A stretch of DNA of 64,000 bases from NCBI GenBank assembly GCA_965204405.1, contig CBDBEN010000005.1, forward strand, positions 1,736,001 to 1,800,000. The letters run 5' to 3'. Source of the DNA: JANQPX01 sp965204405. Its GTDB lineage: Bacteria; Pseudomonadota; Alphaproteobacteria; Geminicoccales; Geminicoccaceae. The notes under the pieces were generated by a model. The model searched no databases. It was not told the origin of the DNA and saw nothing but the letters and a program-made list of their open reading frames with translations. The position numbers and the translations under genes were made by a program. Numbering within the stretch: position 1 is the stretch's first letter; the number at the start of each line of letters is the position of its first letter. This document shows, one piece after another, positions 8,159-17,469 of the stretch.

Positions 8159-9688
8159 TCAAGCGAAGCCTTCGGTGTAGGAGGATACCAGCGTTTTCAG
8201 CTTGCCGTCGGTCTCGTCGCTGATCGCACCCGCCTCGCGGATGGCGCTCAGGATGTCCTGTCCGTTGGCTTCGAGTTCGCTGACCAGGCCACTCTCATAG
8301 CGGACCACGTCACGGGTGCCGACGTCGTCGAGATAACCATTGACGCCGGCATAGATCACGGCCGCCTGCATCTCCACCGCCATCGGCTGGTACTGGCCCT
8401 GCTTCAAAAGTTCGGTCAGACGCGCACCACGCGCCAGCAAGCGCTGGGTTGCCGCGTCCAGATCGGAGGCGAACTGCGCGAACGCCGCCATCTCGCGATA
8501 TTGGGCTAGCTCCAGCTTGATCTTGCCGGCCACCTGCTTCATCGCCTTGATCTGCGCCGCCGATCCCACGCGGGACACGGAGAGGCCGACATTCACCGCA
8601 GGCCGGATGCCCTGATAGAAGAGGTCCGTCTCCAAGAAGATCTGGCCGTCCGTGATCGAAATCACGTTGGTCGGAATATACGCGGAGACGTCGTTCGCCT
8701 GGGTCTCGACGATCGGCAGTGCGGTTAGCGAACCGGCGCCGAGATCCTTGTTCATCTTGGCCGCACGCTCGAGCAGGCGCGAATGCAGATAGAAGACGTC
8801 GCCGGGGAACGCTTCACGACCGGGCGGGCGGCGAAGCAGAAGGGACATCTGGCGATAGGCCGTCGCCTGCTTGGAAAGATCGTCATAGACGATCAGGGCA
8901 TGCATGCCGTTGTCGCGGAAATATTCGCCCATGGTGCAGCCGGAGTAGGGTGCCAGGAACTGCAGTGGAGCACTCTCCGACGCGGTCGCGGCGACCACGA
9001 TCGAGTATTCCATCGCACCGGCATCTTCCAGCGTCTTCACCACTTTGGCGACGGAGGACCGCTTCTGGCCGACCGCCACATAAACGCAGTAGAGCTTCTT
9101 GCTCTCATCATTGCCCGCATTGATGGGCTTTTGATTGATGAAGGTATCGATTGCGATCGCGGTTTTGCCGGTCTGGCGGTCACCGATGATCAGCTCGCGC
9201 TGGCCGCGCCCTACCGGAATCAGGCTGTCGATCGCCTTTAGGCCGGTCTGCATCGGCTCGTGCACGGATTGCCTTGGGATGATGCCGGGCGCCTTGGTCT
9301 CGACCAGTTTGCGCTCGGTCGCCTCGATCGGTCCTTTGCCGTCGAGCGGGTTGCCGAGCGGATCGACCACGCGCCCGAGGAGACCTTTGCCCACCGGTAC
9401 GTCCACGATGGTCTTGGTGCGCTTGACCGTATCGCCTTCTTTGATGTGGCGGTCATCGCCAAAGATCACGATGCCGACATTGTCCGTTTCAAGGTTGAGC
9501 GCCATGCCGCGCGTACCGTCCTCGAACTCGACCATCTCGCCTGCCTGGACCTCGTCGAGACCATAGGCGCGGGCGATGCCGTCACCGACTGACAGCACCC
9601 GGCCGACCTCGGTAACCTCGGCTTCCGTGCCGAAGTTTGCAATTTGCTGTTTTAGAATATCCGAAATCTCGGCAGCACGAATGTCCAT
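8159..9688 (-). CDS. atpA: F1Fo ATP synthase alpha subunit
   Basis: A 509-residue non-catalytic nucleotide-binding subunit of the alpha3beta3 head. Walker A is GDRQTGKT (169-176); the glutamine replaces the catalytic glutamate context of beta. MDIRAAEISDILKQQI is the standard alphaproteobacterial start. Its ATG overlaps the atpH stop by one base, which implies translational coupling. Confidence 0.98.
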   Translation of the reverse strand: MDIRAAEISDILKQQIANFGTEAEVTEVGRVLSVGDGIARAYGLDEVQAGEMVEFEDGTRGMALNLETDNVGIVIFGDDRHIKEGDTVKRTKTIVDVPVGKGLLGRVVDPLGNPLDGKGPIEATERKLVETKAPGIIPRQSVHEPMQTGLKAIDSLIPVGRGQRELIIGDRQTGKTAIAIDTFINQKPINAGNDESKKLYCVYVAVGQKRSSVAKVVKTLEDAGAMEYSIVVAATASESAPLQFLAPYSGCTMGEYFRDNGMHALIVYDDLSKQATAYRQMSLLLRRPPGREAFPGDVFYLHSRLLERAAKMNKDLGAGSLTALPIVETQANDVSAYIPTNVISITDGQIFLETDLFYQGIRPAVNVGLSVSRVGSAAQIKAMKQVAGKIKLELAQYREMAAFAQFASDLDAATQRLLARGARLTELLKQGQYQPMAVEMQAAVIYAGVNGYLDDVGTRDVVRYESGLVSELEANGQDILSAIREAGAISDETDGKLKTLVSSYTEGFA

Positions 9689-10248
9689 CAGGCAGCCCCT
9701 TTCATCGCCAGCTCAAGCTGGTGCAATTTTGTTTTGAGTGACGCATCGATCATGCGCGAGCCGACCCGCACAACCAGCCCGCCGAGGAGCGAGGGATCGA
9801 CCGTCGTTTGCATCGTCACGGTCTTGCCGACCGATTTGCTGATTTTTTCGCGGATAGCGTCCGCCTGCGCCTTTGAAAGTTCGACCGCCGAAATCAGCTC
9901 GGCCGCGACCTCGCCCTTTTCGTCCGCAAGCATGGCAGCGTAGGCCTCGATAATCTGCGGCAACGCAAAGGCGCGGCGCTTATCCGCGAGCAACCCGAGA
10001 AACCGGGTCGTCAGATCCGAAGCTCCAGCTTTCTTGGAAACCGAGGTCAACGCCTTGACCTGGTCGTCCTTGGAAATGGCGGGGCTCTCGATCAGCCGGG
10101 TCAGATCGGCGCTGTCCGCCAGTAAGCCCTTGAAGGCCGAAAGGTCCGATTGAACTTGATCCAGTGCCTTTTGATCCTTGGCAAGGTCAAACAGCGCACC
10201 GGCATAACGCCCGGCAATCCCGGACGTATCCGTTGATGCAGCAGCCAC
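9688..10248 (-). CDS. atpH: F1Fo ATP synthase delta subunit
   Basis: A 186-residue stator subunit that ties the top of F1 to the b subunits. The N-terminal part, GIAGRYAGALFDLAKDQ, and the C-terminal VDPSLLGGLVVRVGSRMIDASLKTKL are the family signatures. The start codon is GTG at 10248, with GGGAAG about 10 nt upstream. As first gene of the operon it follows a 264-bp intergenic region. No Fo genes are nearby, the split arrangement usual in alphaproteobacteria. Confidence 0.95.
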   Translation of the reverse strand: MAAASTDTSGIAGRYAGALFDLAKDQKALDQVQSDLSAFKGLLADSADLTRLIESPAISKDDQVKALTSVSKKAGASDLTTRFLGLLADKRRAFALPQIIEAYAAMLADEKGEVAAELISAVELSKAQADAIREKISKSVGKTVTMQTTVDPSLLGGLVVRVGSRMIDASLKTKLHQLELAMKGAA

Positions 10249-10363
10249 GCTTACGGCTTCCCTAGTTCTGGGTCAATTCTCATGAAAACGCACGAAAACC
10301 CAGCATTTCCGCGGTCCCCCAATCAGTCCTGGCCCAACTAGCACACCCCAAAGCCCATGCGCA

Positions 10364-10394
10364 AGACGCCAACCCGTCGCACCGGGCGGCGTCT
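10364..10394. repeat. Strong hairpin upstream of the atp operon
   Basis: AGACGCC (10364-10370) pairs with GGCGTCT (10388-10394), and inside it CCCG pairs with CGGG. The hairpin lies between the SIMPL-protein stop and the atpH start, both on the minus strand. It could end the upstream transcript, but no T-run follows. The decamer ATTCTCATGA also occurs twice in this gap (10276-10285 and 10467-10476). Confidence 0.4.
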
Positions 10395-10512
10395 GGCGGC
10401 CGGACGTGGACGGTGTCTGCCGGGGGATGTTGCCGATCACCGGGTTATGCCGGCGTTTCTGTGGGGATTCTCATGAGTTTTTGGGCGTTATCTTGTCGCG
10501 GTAGAAGCCCCG

Positions 10513-11220
10513 TCATCTAATGGCAAACACCATGGTCACGTCTTGGGAAAATGTAGTTTCGCCTGCAGCGACCGGCGTCGAGGCGGCCATGGATTCGGCA
10601 CGCATCCGAACCCCGAAATCCGGCCCGCCACCACTGCTGGCTTCGTCAATCCTGATGATCTTCCGAAGCTTGACGCCAGCGGCGGCCGCGTAGCGCTCCG
10701 CTTTGGCCATCGCATCCTTGATGGCCGCCTCCTGGGCCTTCTCCAGGAGAGGGGCGGGGTCCGCAACCGCAAAGGTCGGGCCATGAACGCTGTTGGCCCC
10801 GTCGGCGACGGCCTGGTCCAAGATCTCGCCGATCCGCTCGATATCCCGGAGCGTAACGTTCAGCTGGTTGCCGGCACGGTAGCCCGTCACCCGCTGCTGA
10901 TAGTCGCTTGACGATCGCTCCGCGTAGACGGGCCAGATGTTAAGCTGGCTGGTTTGCAGGTCCTTGTCTGCGATACCTGCCTCTTTCAGCCTAGCCATGA
11001 CTTTGTTCATTCGGGAGGCATTTTCGGAAAGCGCCTCGCTTGGCGTTTTCGCTTCGGTCTCGACACCGATCGATAGGGTGGCGATATCCGGAACGGCACT
11101 GACCTCTCCTCGTCCGATCACCGTAAGTCGGCGCTGATCATGTTCATCAGCTAGGGCCGCAGGGGCTAAGGCCGCCATCGCCAGAAACCCGAAGGCAAGG
11201 ATCGATGTTGCTGCCGTCAT
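10513..11220 (-). CDS. SIMPL-domain (DUF541) periplasmic protein
   Basis: A 235-residue exported protein. The signal peptide (MTAATSILAF to APAALA) is followed by the SIMPL domain, recognised by LTVIGRGEVSAVPDIATLSIGVE, by TSQLNIWPVY and by the closing QEAAIKDAMAKAERYAAAAGV segment. SIMPL proteins such as YggE and BP26 form oligomeric periplasmic or outer-membrane assemblies linked to oxidative stress, but the mechanism is unclear. The ATG at 11220 has a GGAGGAAAG ribosome site 4 nt upstream, so it is preferred over the ATG at 11241. It is a single-gene unit. Confidence 0.88.
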   Translation of the reverse strand: MTAATSILAFGFLAMAALAPAALADEHDQRRLTVIGRGEVSAVPDIATLSIGVETEAKTPSEALSENASRMNKVMARLKEAGIADKDLQTSQLNIWPVYAERSSSDYQQRVTGYRAGNQLNVTLRDIERIGEILDQAVADGANSVHGPTFAVADPAPLLEKAQEAAIKDAMAKAERYAAAAGVKLRKIIRIDEASSGGGPDFGVRMRAESMAASTPVAAGETTFSQDVTMVFAIR

Positions 11221-11452
11221 GTCTTTCCTCCATCGCTGCATGGCCGATGCCGTGACCGAGCCGGGTATCCCACCTGATCGAAGAGGAGGTCAACAGCGTT
11301 CTCCCATCCGATCATATCCATCGGGTCGGGGTTGATCTCCCGAAACAAGATGCGATCTTGCAAGGCCGATCAAGACTTGCCCCGAACGGCACAATAGGCT
11401 TTTTGGGCGTCAGCAAGACAGGATCACCTCTTTTAGGACAGTGTCGAACGTC

Positions 11453-12538
11453 ATGAGCGCCGATCACGCGCAGGGATTTGAAGCCAAGCTGGACAGGATC
11501 CTCCACCGATTCGAGGAGCTGACCGGCTTGATGGGCACCGCTCCAGCTGAGGAATATGCCGGGCTCGCTCGGGAGTATGCCGAACTCGAGCCTGTTTCCG
11601 AGGAGATCAAGGCGCTCCGGGCTGCCCAGGAGGAAATGCAGGGGCTGGCCGACATGCTGGCCGATCCCGCCTTGGATGCCGAGATGAAGGAGATGGCCGA
11701 GACCGAGTTTCAGGCCCTCAAGGAAAAGCTCCCGGCCATGGAGCAGACAGTCAAGCTCGCGCTTCTGCCCAAGGATGAAGCGGATGCCAAGAGCGCGATC
11801 CTGGAGATCCGCGCCGGCACCGGCGGCGACGAGGCGGCGCTGTTTGCGGGCGACCTCTACAAGATGTATCAGCGCTATGCCGAGCTTCACGGCTGGCGCT
11901 TCGAGCCGATCTCGGCAAGCGACAGCGATCTCGGCGGCCTTAAGGAAGTGGTGGTCGCGATCAAAGGGCTGAATGTATTCGCCAAGCTCAAATACGAGGC
12001 AGGCGTTCACCGGGTCCAGCGGGTGCCGGCAACCGAGACCCAAGGACGCATCCATACGTCTGCGGCGACCGTCGCCGTGTTGCCCGAAGCGGAAGAGGTG
12101 GACATCAAGATCGAGGACAAGGACCTGCGCATCGACGTCTTCCGCGCGTCCGGTCCGGGCGGGCAGTCGGTGAACACCACGGACAGCGCGGTGCGTATCA
12201 CCCATCTGCCGACGGGGCTCGTGGTGAGCCAGCAGGACGAGAAATCCCAGCACAAGAACAAGGCGAAGGCGATGCGCGTGCTGCGCGCCAGACTCTACGA
12301 AGCCGAACGGGCCGCCCGCGATGCGGAGCGCGCCCAGGACCGCAAAGGGCAGGTCGGTTCAGGCGACCGCTCCGAGCGCATCCGCACCTACAACTTCCCC
12401 CAAGGACGTTGCTCCGATCATCGCATCAACCTCACCCTCTACAAACTCGATAAGATCATGGCGGGCGAGGCACTCGATGAGGTCATCGATCAGCTGATCG
12501 CCGAGGATCAGGCGGTTCTATTGGCCGAGGCTGGCTAA
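11453..12538 (+). CDS. prfA: Peptide chain release factor 1
   Basis: A 361-residue class I release factor that reads UAA and UAG and releases the finished peptide in the ribosome. The GGQ motif is at 236-238. The segment RVPATETQGRIHTSAATVAVLPE contains the PAT (PxT) codon-recognition tripeptide at 192-194, which marks RF1 rather than RF2. A GTG at 11441 would add four residues. The gene prmC, which methylates the GGQ glutamine and often follows prfA, is not here; the next gene is an unrelated methyltransferase more than 240 bp downstream. Confidence 0.97.
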   Translation: MSADHAQGFEAKLDRILHRFEELTGLMGTAPAEEYAGLAREYAELEPVSEEIKALRAAQEEMQGLADMLADPALDAEMKEMAETEFQALKEKLPAMEQTVKLALLPKDEADAKSAILEIRAGTGGDEAALFAGDLYKMYQRYAELHGWRFEPISASDSDLGGLKEVVVAIKGLNVFAKLKYEAGVHRVQRVPATETQGRIHTSAATVAVLPEAEEVDIKIEDKDLRIDVFRASGPGGQSVNTTDSAVRITHLPTGLVVSQQDEKSQHKNKAKAMRVLRARLYEAERAARDAERAQDRKGQVGSGDRSERIRTYNFPQGRCSDHRINLTLYKLDKIMAGEALDEVIDQLIAEDQAVLLAEAG

Positions 12539-12781
12539 CGGCCTCTTGTCTCACGAGAAAACAAAGAAAGAGTAAGGGCTCAGATGCCATCAGGCCGCCA
12601 ATCTGGTCTGGCTGTGCTCTAGCTGCCATTCCATTGCGCGCTTGCGATCGGTGCCGTGGTGCGAGCTGGATCCTTGACCATCAACGGGCTTCAGCTTTTC
12701 CATCCCCCCGGCGGCTCTCATAGACACGCCTTAAGGTTTATTAGTATGGAGTATGAATAATATTATTAGGCGGGTTTGATC

Positions 12782-13663
12782 ATGAGTCTTGCGGCTGAAA
12801 TTTGCTACCAGCTTTCGCGTCAGCGTGTCCTAAGCCGTCAGCTTGGCGAGGCGGGCGCCAATCCTCTCTCCTTCAGCCGCTCGGACTATCAGGCTTGGCG
12901 TCAGAAGGAGTTGGAGGGGCAATATGAGCAGCATTTCCCTAGTGATGCCCTTGCCGGCCGAGACGTGCTCGATTTCGGGTGCGGCGGTGGCGAGCTCAGC
13001 TTCTTTGCTGCCAAGAGTAAAGCGGCCAGCGTGACCGGTTTCGAAGTTAGTCGCGAGCAGTATGAGATAGCCCTAGAGAACAGCAAGGACTTCGGCACTG
13101 GCTCGACACCGAACTTCGTGCATAGCGATCAACTGGACAGACTTCCGTTTCCGGATAAAAGCTTCGACCTCATTCTTTGCTTTGACGTTCTTGAACATAT
13201 TCTGGCCTATCGGCCGATCATCGGCGAATGGCAGCGGGTCTTGAGGCGTGGTGGCCGCGTGCTCATCTGGTGGGTTCCATACTATCACCCCTATGGCCAT
13301 CATGTTGAAAGTCTTGTGCCACTGCCCTGGGTGCATGCCCTCTTTTCCGACAAAGCCATCATCAAAGCTTGTGCCAAGATCTATAATATGCCGGAATTCG
13401 AGCCTCGTATTTGGGATCTTGAGGAAACCGGTCGGAAGAAGCCGAACAAATGGAATGATCTGAAAACTCTGCCGACACTCAACAAGCTTACGATCAGGGA
13501 ATTCGAAAGGACGGCGAAAGGTAAAGGCTTCACGATCGAGCGCAGGGAGTTCCATCCGATCAGCAGTTCGAAGGCCGCACGGACAGTCAGCACATTTCTG
13601 ACCCAACTACCAATCACACGAGAGTTTTTTACGGCCTGCACGGTTTACGAGTTAGGTATCTAG
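12782..13663 (+). CDS. Class I SAM-dependent methyltransferase
   Basis: A 293-residue methyltransferase with motif I DFGCGGG at 64-70, an acidic residue binding the SAM ribose around VTGFEVS and motif IV/post-motif FDLILCFDVLEHI at 128-140. This UbiE/COQ5-like fold acts on many small molecules and sugars; the substrate cannot be read from the sequence. The C-terminal 120 residues, with HHVESLVPLPWVHALFSD, resemble glycan- or lipid-modifying members. ATG 12782 follows an AT-rich leader. A CysH-like gene lies 120 bp downstream on the same strand and may work with it. Confidence 0.8.
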   Translation: MSLAAEICYQLSRQRVLSRQLGEAGANPLSFSRSDYQAWRQKELEGQYEQHFPSDALAGRDVLDFGCGGGELSFFAAKSKAASVTGFEVSREQYEIALENSKDFGTGSTPNFVHSDQLDRLPFPDKSFDLILCFDVLEHILAYRPIIGEWQRVLRRGGRVLIWWVPYYHPYGHHVESLVPLPWVHALFSDKAIIKACAKIYNMPEFEPRIWDLEETGRKKPNKWNDLKTLPTLNKLTIREFERTAKGKGFTIERREFHPISSSKAARTVSTFLTQLPITREFFTACTVYELGI

Positions 13664-13783
13664 TGGATTCGCGAACGCTGCGGATGCCGTAAACTCCTGA
13701 TGAGCACAGCGTTCCACAATCCGCTTCGCGGCATTGCGCCGTCATGATACGCTAATTGTCGAGACCCTATCGAGGTGAGTGAC

Positions 13784-14404
13784 ATGACGCTAAGGCAAGA
13801 AATCCGATCGGTCAGCGCGGGCATGGATACGCCGGGGATGCTTCGCTTCCTTATCGAAGAAAAATTTCCCGGCAAGACCGTCGTTACCGCCTCCTTGAGG
13901 GCATCCAGCATTGTCGTTCTGAAGATGGTCTCTGACATCGATCCGGCAACACCCGTTATCTTTTGCCAGAGACCGCCGGTTTTCGAGGAGAGCACCGAAT
14001 ACCGGGCTCAAATTGTCGATAGGCTGGGACTGCAAAACGTTGCGATGAATGATGGTCATGAGACGGAGGTCAGGTCCGACGACAAGGATCATTGCGAGCG
14101 AATGTGGGTTCACTACCGCGATGCACCCGGTCGTTCATTCCAGCTCCTGCACCTCAACGATTGCCTCGCCCCCTATAGCTGCTGGATCAGTGCGGTTTAT
14201 CACGTCGCCCGTCCGAGCGGCGTTCGCAACCGTGTCGACGTTGAGGGGCAACTTATCAAGGTCGATCCCCTCATTCGCTGGTCGAAAGACGATGTCCGCG
14301 GGTTTATGCGGGAGCATCGGCTACCTTATCACAAGATGGCAAAGAGAAGTTTTCGTTATGACGGGGCGGACGAAGGCATTGAACACCCCACCTATCATTT
14401 CTAA
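13784..14404 (+). CDS. PAPS-reductase-like (CysH fold) protein lacking the catalytic cysteine
   Basis: A 206-residue protein related to the adenine nucleotide alpha-hydrolase fold of CysH. The nucleotide loop is replaced by TASLRASS, followed by VSDIDPATPVIF and FEESTEYRAQIVDRLGL, which match the CysH core. Near the end, VDPLIRWSKDDVRGFMREHRLPYHKM matches the segment before the CysH active site. CysH then continues into a cysteine-containing tail (ECGxH). Here the protein ends as KRSFRYDGADEGIEHPTYHF without it. Sulfonucleotide reduction is therefore unlikely, and nucleotide or sulfate-ester binding is inferred. GAGGTGAG sits 5 nt before the ATG. Confidence 0.6.
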   Translation: MTLRQEIRSVSAGMDTPGMLRFLIEEKFPGKTVVTASLRASSIVVLKMVSDIDPATPVIFCQRPPVFEESTEYRAQIVDRLGLQNVAMNDGHETEVRSDDKDHCERMWVHYRDAPGRSFQLLHLNDCLAPYSCWISAVYHVARPSGVRNRVDVEGQLIKVDPLIRWSKDDVRGFMREHRLPYHKMAKRSFRYDGADEGIEHPTYHF

Positions 14405-14569
14405 TGGTAAGACTACATCAGTAGCCTCGTCCGTCGGCAAGAGACGCTTTGTCGTTGCCTCCTAGTGGGTGAAAACAAATGAGGCAAACGGAGCTTTGTC
14501 GAAGACAGAGGCGTTGACGGACATTCCTCTTGATCAGGAGTGAGACCCCCAAGCCGTGAGCAGATGATC

Positions 14570-15586
14570 TTAGGCGGCGACTTCAGGCCTTTCGGCAAGC
14601 CGGTCCAGTGGTGCTTCTTGCGACATTTTTACTGATCGATGTAGTTCCTTCGGCCAGCGGCGCTTCATGCACATCCACTCGCCTGGTTTCTCGCGGATCC
14701 ATCGTTCGAAATGCACATTGACCCGGCGCATCATGTCGATGGCCTGCGCTTCCTCGCCTTCGATCTTGGTATCGGGGTGAATGGCCGCGAAGGTGGTGAT
14801 CTTGAACTTGACCGAGCCGATGCGTTCAATCCGCGTCGGCACGAGATCGCAACCGAACTTGATCGCAATTTTCGCCGGGCCTATGGCGGTCTTGGCGTCG
14901 TGACCGAAGAAGGGGACGAGTTTGCCCCCCGTGAAGCGCTGATCTGCGAGAAGGCCAACGCTTCTCCCTTCCTGCAGGCATCTGATCAGGCTTCGGGTCG
15001 CATTGTCCCGCTCGGCCTGCTCGACCCAGGCGGCTGGCCTGGTTTTCCTAACCAGCTGATGGACGTAAGGGTTCGTGAGTGGGCTCACCACGATTGTCAT
15101 TGGCTTGCCGAGCGGTACGCCGAGGGATGACAAGATTTCCCAATTGGCCTGATGCACGCCGATATAGATGGCCGGCGGCCGCGTCGGCGTCGGCGCGGCT
15201 TCAGGTATGTCGGCGGTGAATTCGATATAGCGGTCCAGGTCCGGACCAGCGATATGGTCGAGATGGGGATATTCGGCGATGCAGCGGCCGAGATTGGCGG
15301 CGGCTTCCCTGGTCACCCGCTCGATCGAGGCCTCATCGTGATTAGGCAGGGCCACCTTGAGATTGCGGCGGATACGCCGCATGACGAAACTCTTGGGCCC
15401 TGAGAACACGTTGATCAGTCTTGCCCCCATGTCGGAGGCACGCTCCGGTCCGAGCAGGCGGCTGCCAAGCCAAAAGACGCGAAGCACAACGGCCTCCAAA
15501 CGCAGTTTGGCCCTGATATAGGCGATCGCTAGCGGTCCATGCTTTCTAGCTCTTATCTTGGTAGCTTTGCTGTGGGTCAAAAACAT
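14570..15586 (-). CDS. LpxL/HtrB-family lysophospholipid acyltransferase
   Basis: A 338-residue membrane-associated acyltransferase of the family that adds secondary acyl chains to lipid A. The HX4E catalytic motif is HQANWE (H145, E150). Later blocks RSLIRCLQEGRSVGLLADQR and VPFFGHDAKTAIGPAKIAIKFGCDLVP fit the family, as does the C-terminal WIREKPGEWMCMKRRWP. There is a hydrophobic stretch near residues 31-46. Which acyl chain it transfers, or whether it acts on another lipid, is not visible. The gene stands alone and converges on the CysH-like gene. Confidence 0.85.
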   Translation of the reverse strand: MFLTHSKATKIRARKHGPLAIAYIRAKLRLEAVVLRVFWLGSRLLGPERASDMGARLINVFSGPKSFVMRRIRRNLKVALPNHDEASIERVTREAAANLGRCIAEYPHLDHIAGPDLDRYIEFTADIPEAAPTPTRPPAIYIGVHQANWEILSSLGVPLGKPMTIVVSPLTNPYVHQLVRKTRPAAWVEQAERDNATRSLIRCLQEGRSVGLLADQRFTGGKLVPFFGHDAKTAIGPAKIAIKFGCDLVPTRIERIGSVKFKITTFAAIHPDTKIEGEEAQAIDMMRRVNVHFERWIREKPGEWMCMKRRWPKELHRSVKMSQEAPLDRLAERPEVAA

Positions 15587-15908
15587 CGAAACCAGAGATT
15601 ACCCAATTGTTGAGGCGGCGACATCCAACCAGTAAGAGCCATGGCTTAATCAGTTTCTAGCATCTGTCAATCTTGTCTCGGGGGGCTCTTTGCGGAAAGG
15701 CTAGGCAATTGTTGCCTTTTGGCCGCCACCTTTTCGGGAGGGGACGGGGGCTTCCTGTCCAGTTATTACCTGATCGAATGGACATCTCGATCAGGACATC
15801 CTTGATGCACCAACGTTGCCCTGCGGAACACTTGCTGGCTATGCGGAAAGGGATCAACGCCGATGCATCGCGGGGGGACCATAACGGTCCTGGTTCAAGC
15901 GGAAGGTC
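15587..15908. other. Intergenic region without a recognised gene
   Basis: A 322-bp gap upstream of the acyltransferase and downstream of the small lipoprotein gene, both on the minus strand. Short open frames exist on both strands, but none has a convincing ribosome site or family resemblance. Promoter DNA for the acyltransferase probably lies near 15590-15660. Nothing else was recognised. Confidence 0.4.
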
Positions 15909-16151
15909 TCAGTTGAGCAACGAGTCACGGTTTAGCTGATCGATCCGGATATCGTACTCTCTCTTGTCGATCCTGCCGTCCCGATAGTCCGCCTCGACCC
16001 GATCGCGCTCCTTCTTCAGATGGAATTCATAGCCGCCGCCGCCGGCTGCCGCTCCGGCAACACCGCCGAGAATGGCCGAGCCGCCGCTGCTGTCGCAAGC
16101 TGTAAGTCCAAAGCCGGTAAGAACAACGATGATCGGTATGCTGAGCTTCAT
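15909..16151 (-). CDS. Small glycine-zipper lipoprotein
   Basis: An 80-residue predicted lipoprotein. MKLSIPIIVVLTGFGLTAC is a lipoprotein signal with the lipobox LTAC; the cysteine at position 19 would be acylated. The mature part begins with a glycine/alanine-rich hydrophobic stretch (AILGGVAGAAAGGGGYEF) and ends in a charged segment with an RDGRIDKREYDIRIDQL helix. GGGAGGA lies 5 nt before the ATG at 16151. The family is unknown; similar proteins are annotated as hypothetical lipoproteins. Confidence 0.7.
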   Translation of the reverse strand: MKLSIPIIVVLTGFGLTACDSSGGSAILGGVAGAAAGGGGYEFHLKKERDRVEADYRDGRIDKREYDIRIDQLNRDSLLN

Positions 16152-16334
16152 GACGTCCTCCCTTATCTCGTTGCCAAATGTCCCGCTGTAAAAAGCATGT
16201 TCGAGTTTCTTCTGTATTCTTATAGACATGGGAGGCTGCGCGCGCATGGCAAGGCATGGATGCCGGCTTGTCATACCGGCGGGATTTGGCGATGGTTTCC
16301 TCCTTTGGCCACGTGTCGATGAGGATTAAATGTC

Positions 16335-17285
16335 ATGCGTTTTTTCGATGCCGAGCAGATTCATGCCATCTGCGACTATCCGGCTCTCGTAGAAGCCCTG
16401 AAACGCTATCATCTGGACGATATCGACGAGGCTGCGGATCAAATGCTGAGCCAGCGGTCAGCGGAAGGCGGCGAGGATATTCTTTTTCTTCGGAGTGCTT
16501 GGCAAAGGGGGAGGGCGCTTGGGACCAAGGTCATTACCGGGTTCTGGAATAACCCGAACGCCAACGGACTGCCGGCCGTTCATGCGATCTATTGTCTTTT
16601 CAGCGGGGCGGACGGCCGTCCGCTTGCGGTCCTCGACGGGACAGCGCTGACGCTTCGGAAAACGGCTGCGGACTCGGCGCTGGGCGCGAGCTATCTCGCG
16701 CGGAAAGATGTCGAGATCATGCTCATGGTCGGGTCAGGTGCCATGGCGCCGCATCTGATCATGGCCCATGCTGCAATTAGGCCGTCGCTCAAGAAAGTTG
16801 CTGTCTGGAACCGGACCTCCGGCAAGGCCGAGGCGTTGATCGACGATCTCAAGAACCGGCAAGAGCTGTCCCATTTGGCCTTCGAGCTTGCACCGGATCT
16901 GGAAGCTGCTGCCCGCCGCGCCGACCTGATCTCCTCGGCAACCAAAACTGTCGAGCCGTTGATCAAAGGTAATTGGATCCGGCCTGGTACCCATCTGGAC
17001 TTGGTCGGCGCGTTCAAAGAGGACATGCGCGAGGCGGACGATGATGCGATCCGCAGAGCGTCGATTTTCGTGGATTCACGCGCATCCACCCTCAACGACG
17101 TCGGCGAGATAGCCATCCCAATCAAAACCGGAATCATCGGCGAGAGCGACATCCTGGCAGAGCATGCTGACCTGGTGCGGGGCGTACATCCAGGACGTGA
17201 GCGCGATGACGAGATCACATTGTTCAAGAATGGCGGCGGCGGGCATCTCGACCTGATGACTGCACGGTTCGTGGCCGAAGGGTGA
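16335..17285 (+). CDS. Ornithine cyclodeaminase / mu-crystallin family protein
   Basis: A 316-residue NAD(P)-dependent enzyme. The dinucleotide-binding turn is LMVGSGAMAPHLIMA, and the substrate-side loops LDGTALTLRKTAADSALGASYLA and GTHLDLVGAF are family signatures. Members include ornithine cyclodeaminase, alanine dehydrogenase and ketimine or pyrroline-2-carboxylate reductases, so the reaction cannot be fixed. GAGGA lies about 10 nt upstream of the ATG. The gene is monocistronic, with the convergent NsrR-like gene downstream. Confidence 0.85.
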   Translation: MRFFDAEQIHAICDYPALVEALKRYHLDDIDEAADQMLSQRSAEGGEDILFLRSAWQRGRALGTKVITGFWNNPNANGLPAVHAIYCLFSGADGRPLAVLDGTALTLRKTAADSALGASYLARKDVEIMLMVGSGAMAPHLIMAHAAIRPSLKKVAVWNRTSGKAEALIDDLKNRQELSHLAFELAPDLEAAARRADLISSATKTVEPLIKGNWIRPGTHLDLVGAFKEDMREADDDAIRRASIFVDSRASTLNDVGEIAIPIKTGIIGESDILAEHADLVRGVHPGRERDDEITLFKNGGGGHLDLMTARFVAEG

Positions 17286-17377
17286 GGCCACGCCATCTGT
17301 TTGCGGGATTTGATTCCCCGCCGGTCTATTTCTCGCTGTCCGCCCCTACCTACATCGTGCTTTCTCGATCCTGGAGT

Positions 17378-17396
17378 TCCTCCTTGGAAAGGAGGA
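17378..17396. terminator. 8-bp hairpin between convergent genes
   Basis: TCCTCCTT (17378-17385) and AAGGAGGA (17389-17396) form a perfect stem with a 3-nt loop. It is placed between the convergent ornithine cyclodeaminase-like and NsrR-like genes. No T-tract follows on either strand, so bidirectional termination is possible but unproven. Confidence 0.35.
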
Positions 17397-17469
17397 GCTA
17401 CTGATCGGGGCGACCTCCGCATTAGGCCACAAGCAGGCTTTTCCGGCTTGGCGTGCCGTACAAGGATAA

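Noticed and set aside
12590..12721. 43-codon minus-strand frame before the methyltransferase gene (ends EWQLEHSQTRLAA)
   Set aside because: Only a weak AAGG site precedes it, and no homologue was recognised. It could be a real small gene but cannot be supported from sequence alone.
15673..15939. Short frames on both strands between the lipoprotein and acyltransferase genes
   Set aside because: No ribosome site, no recognised domain, and the frames overlap each other; treated as non-coding.
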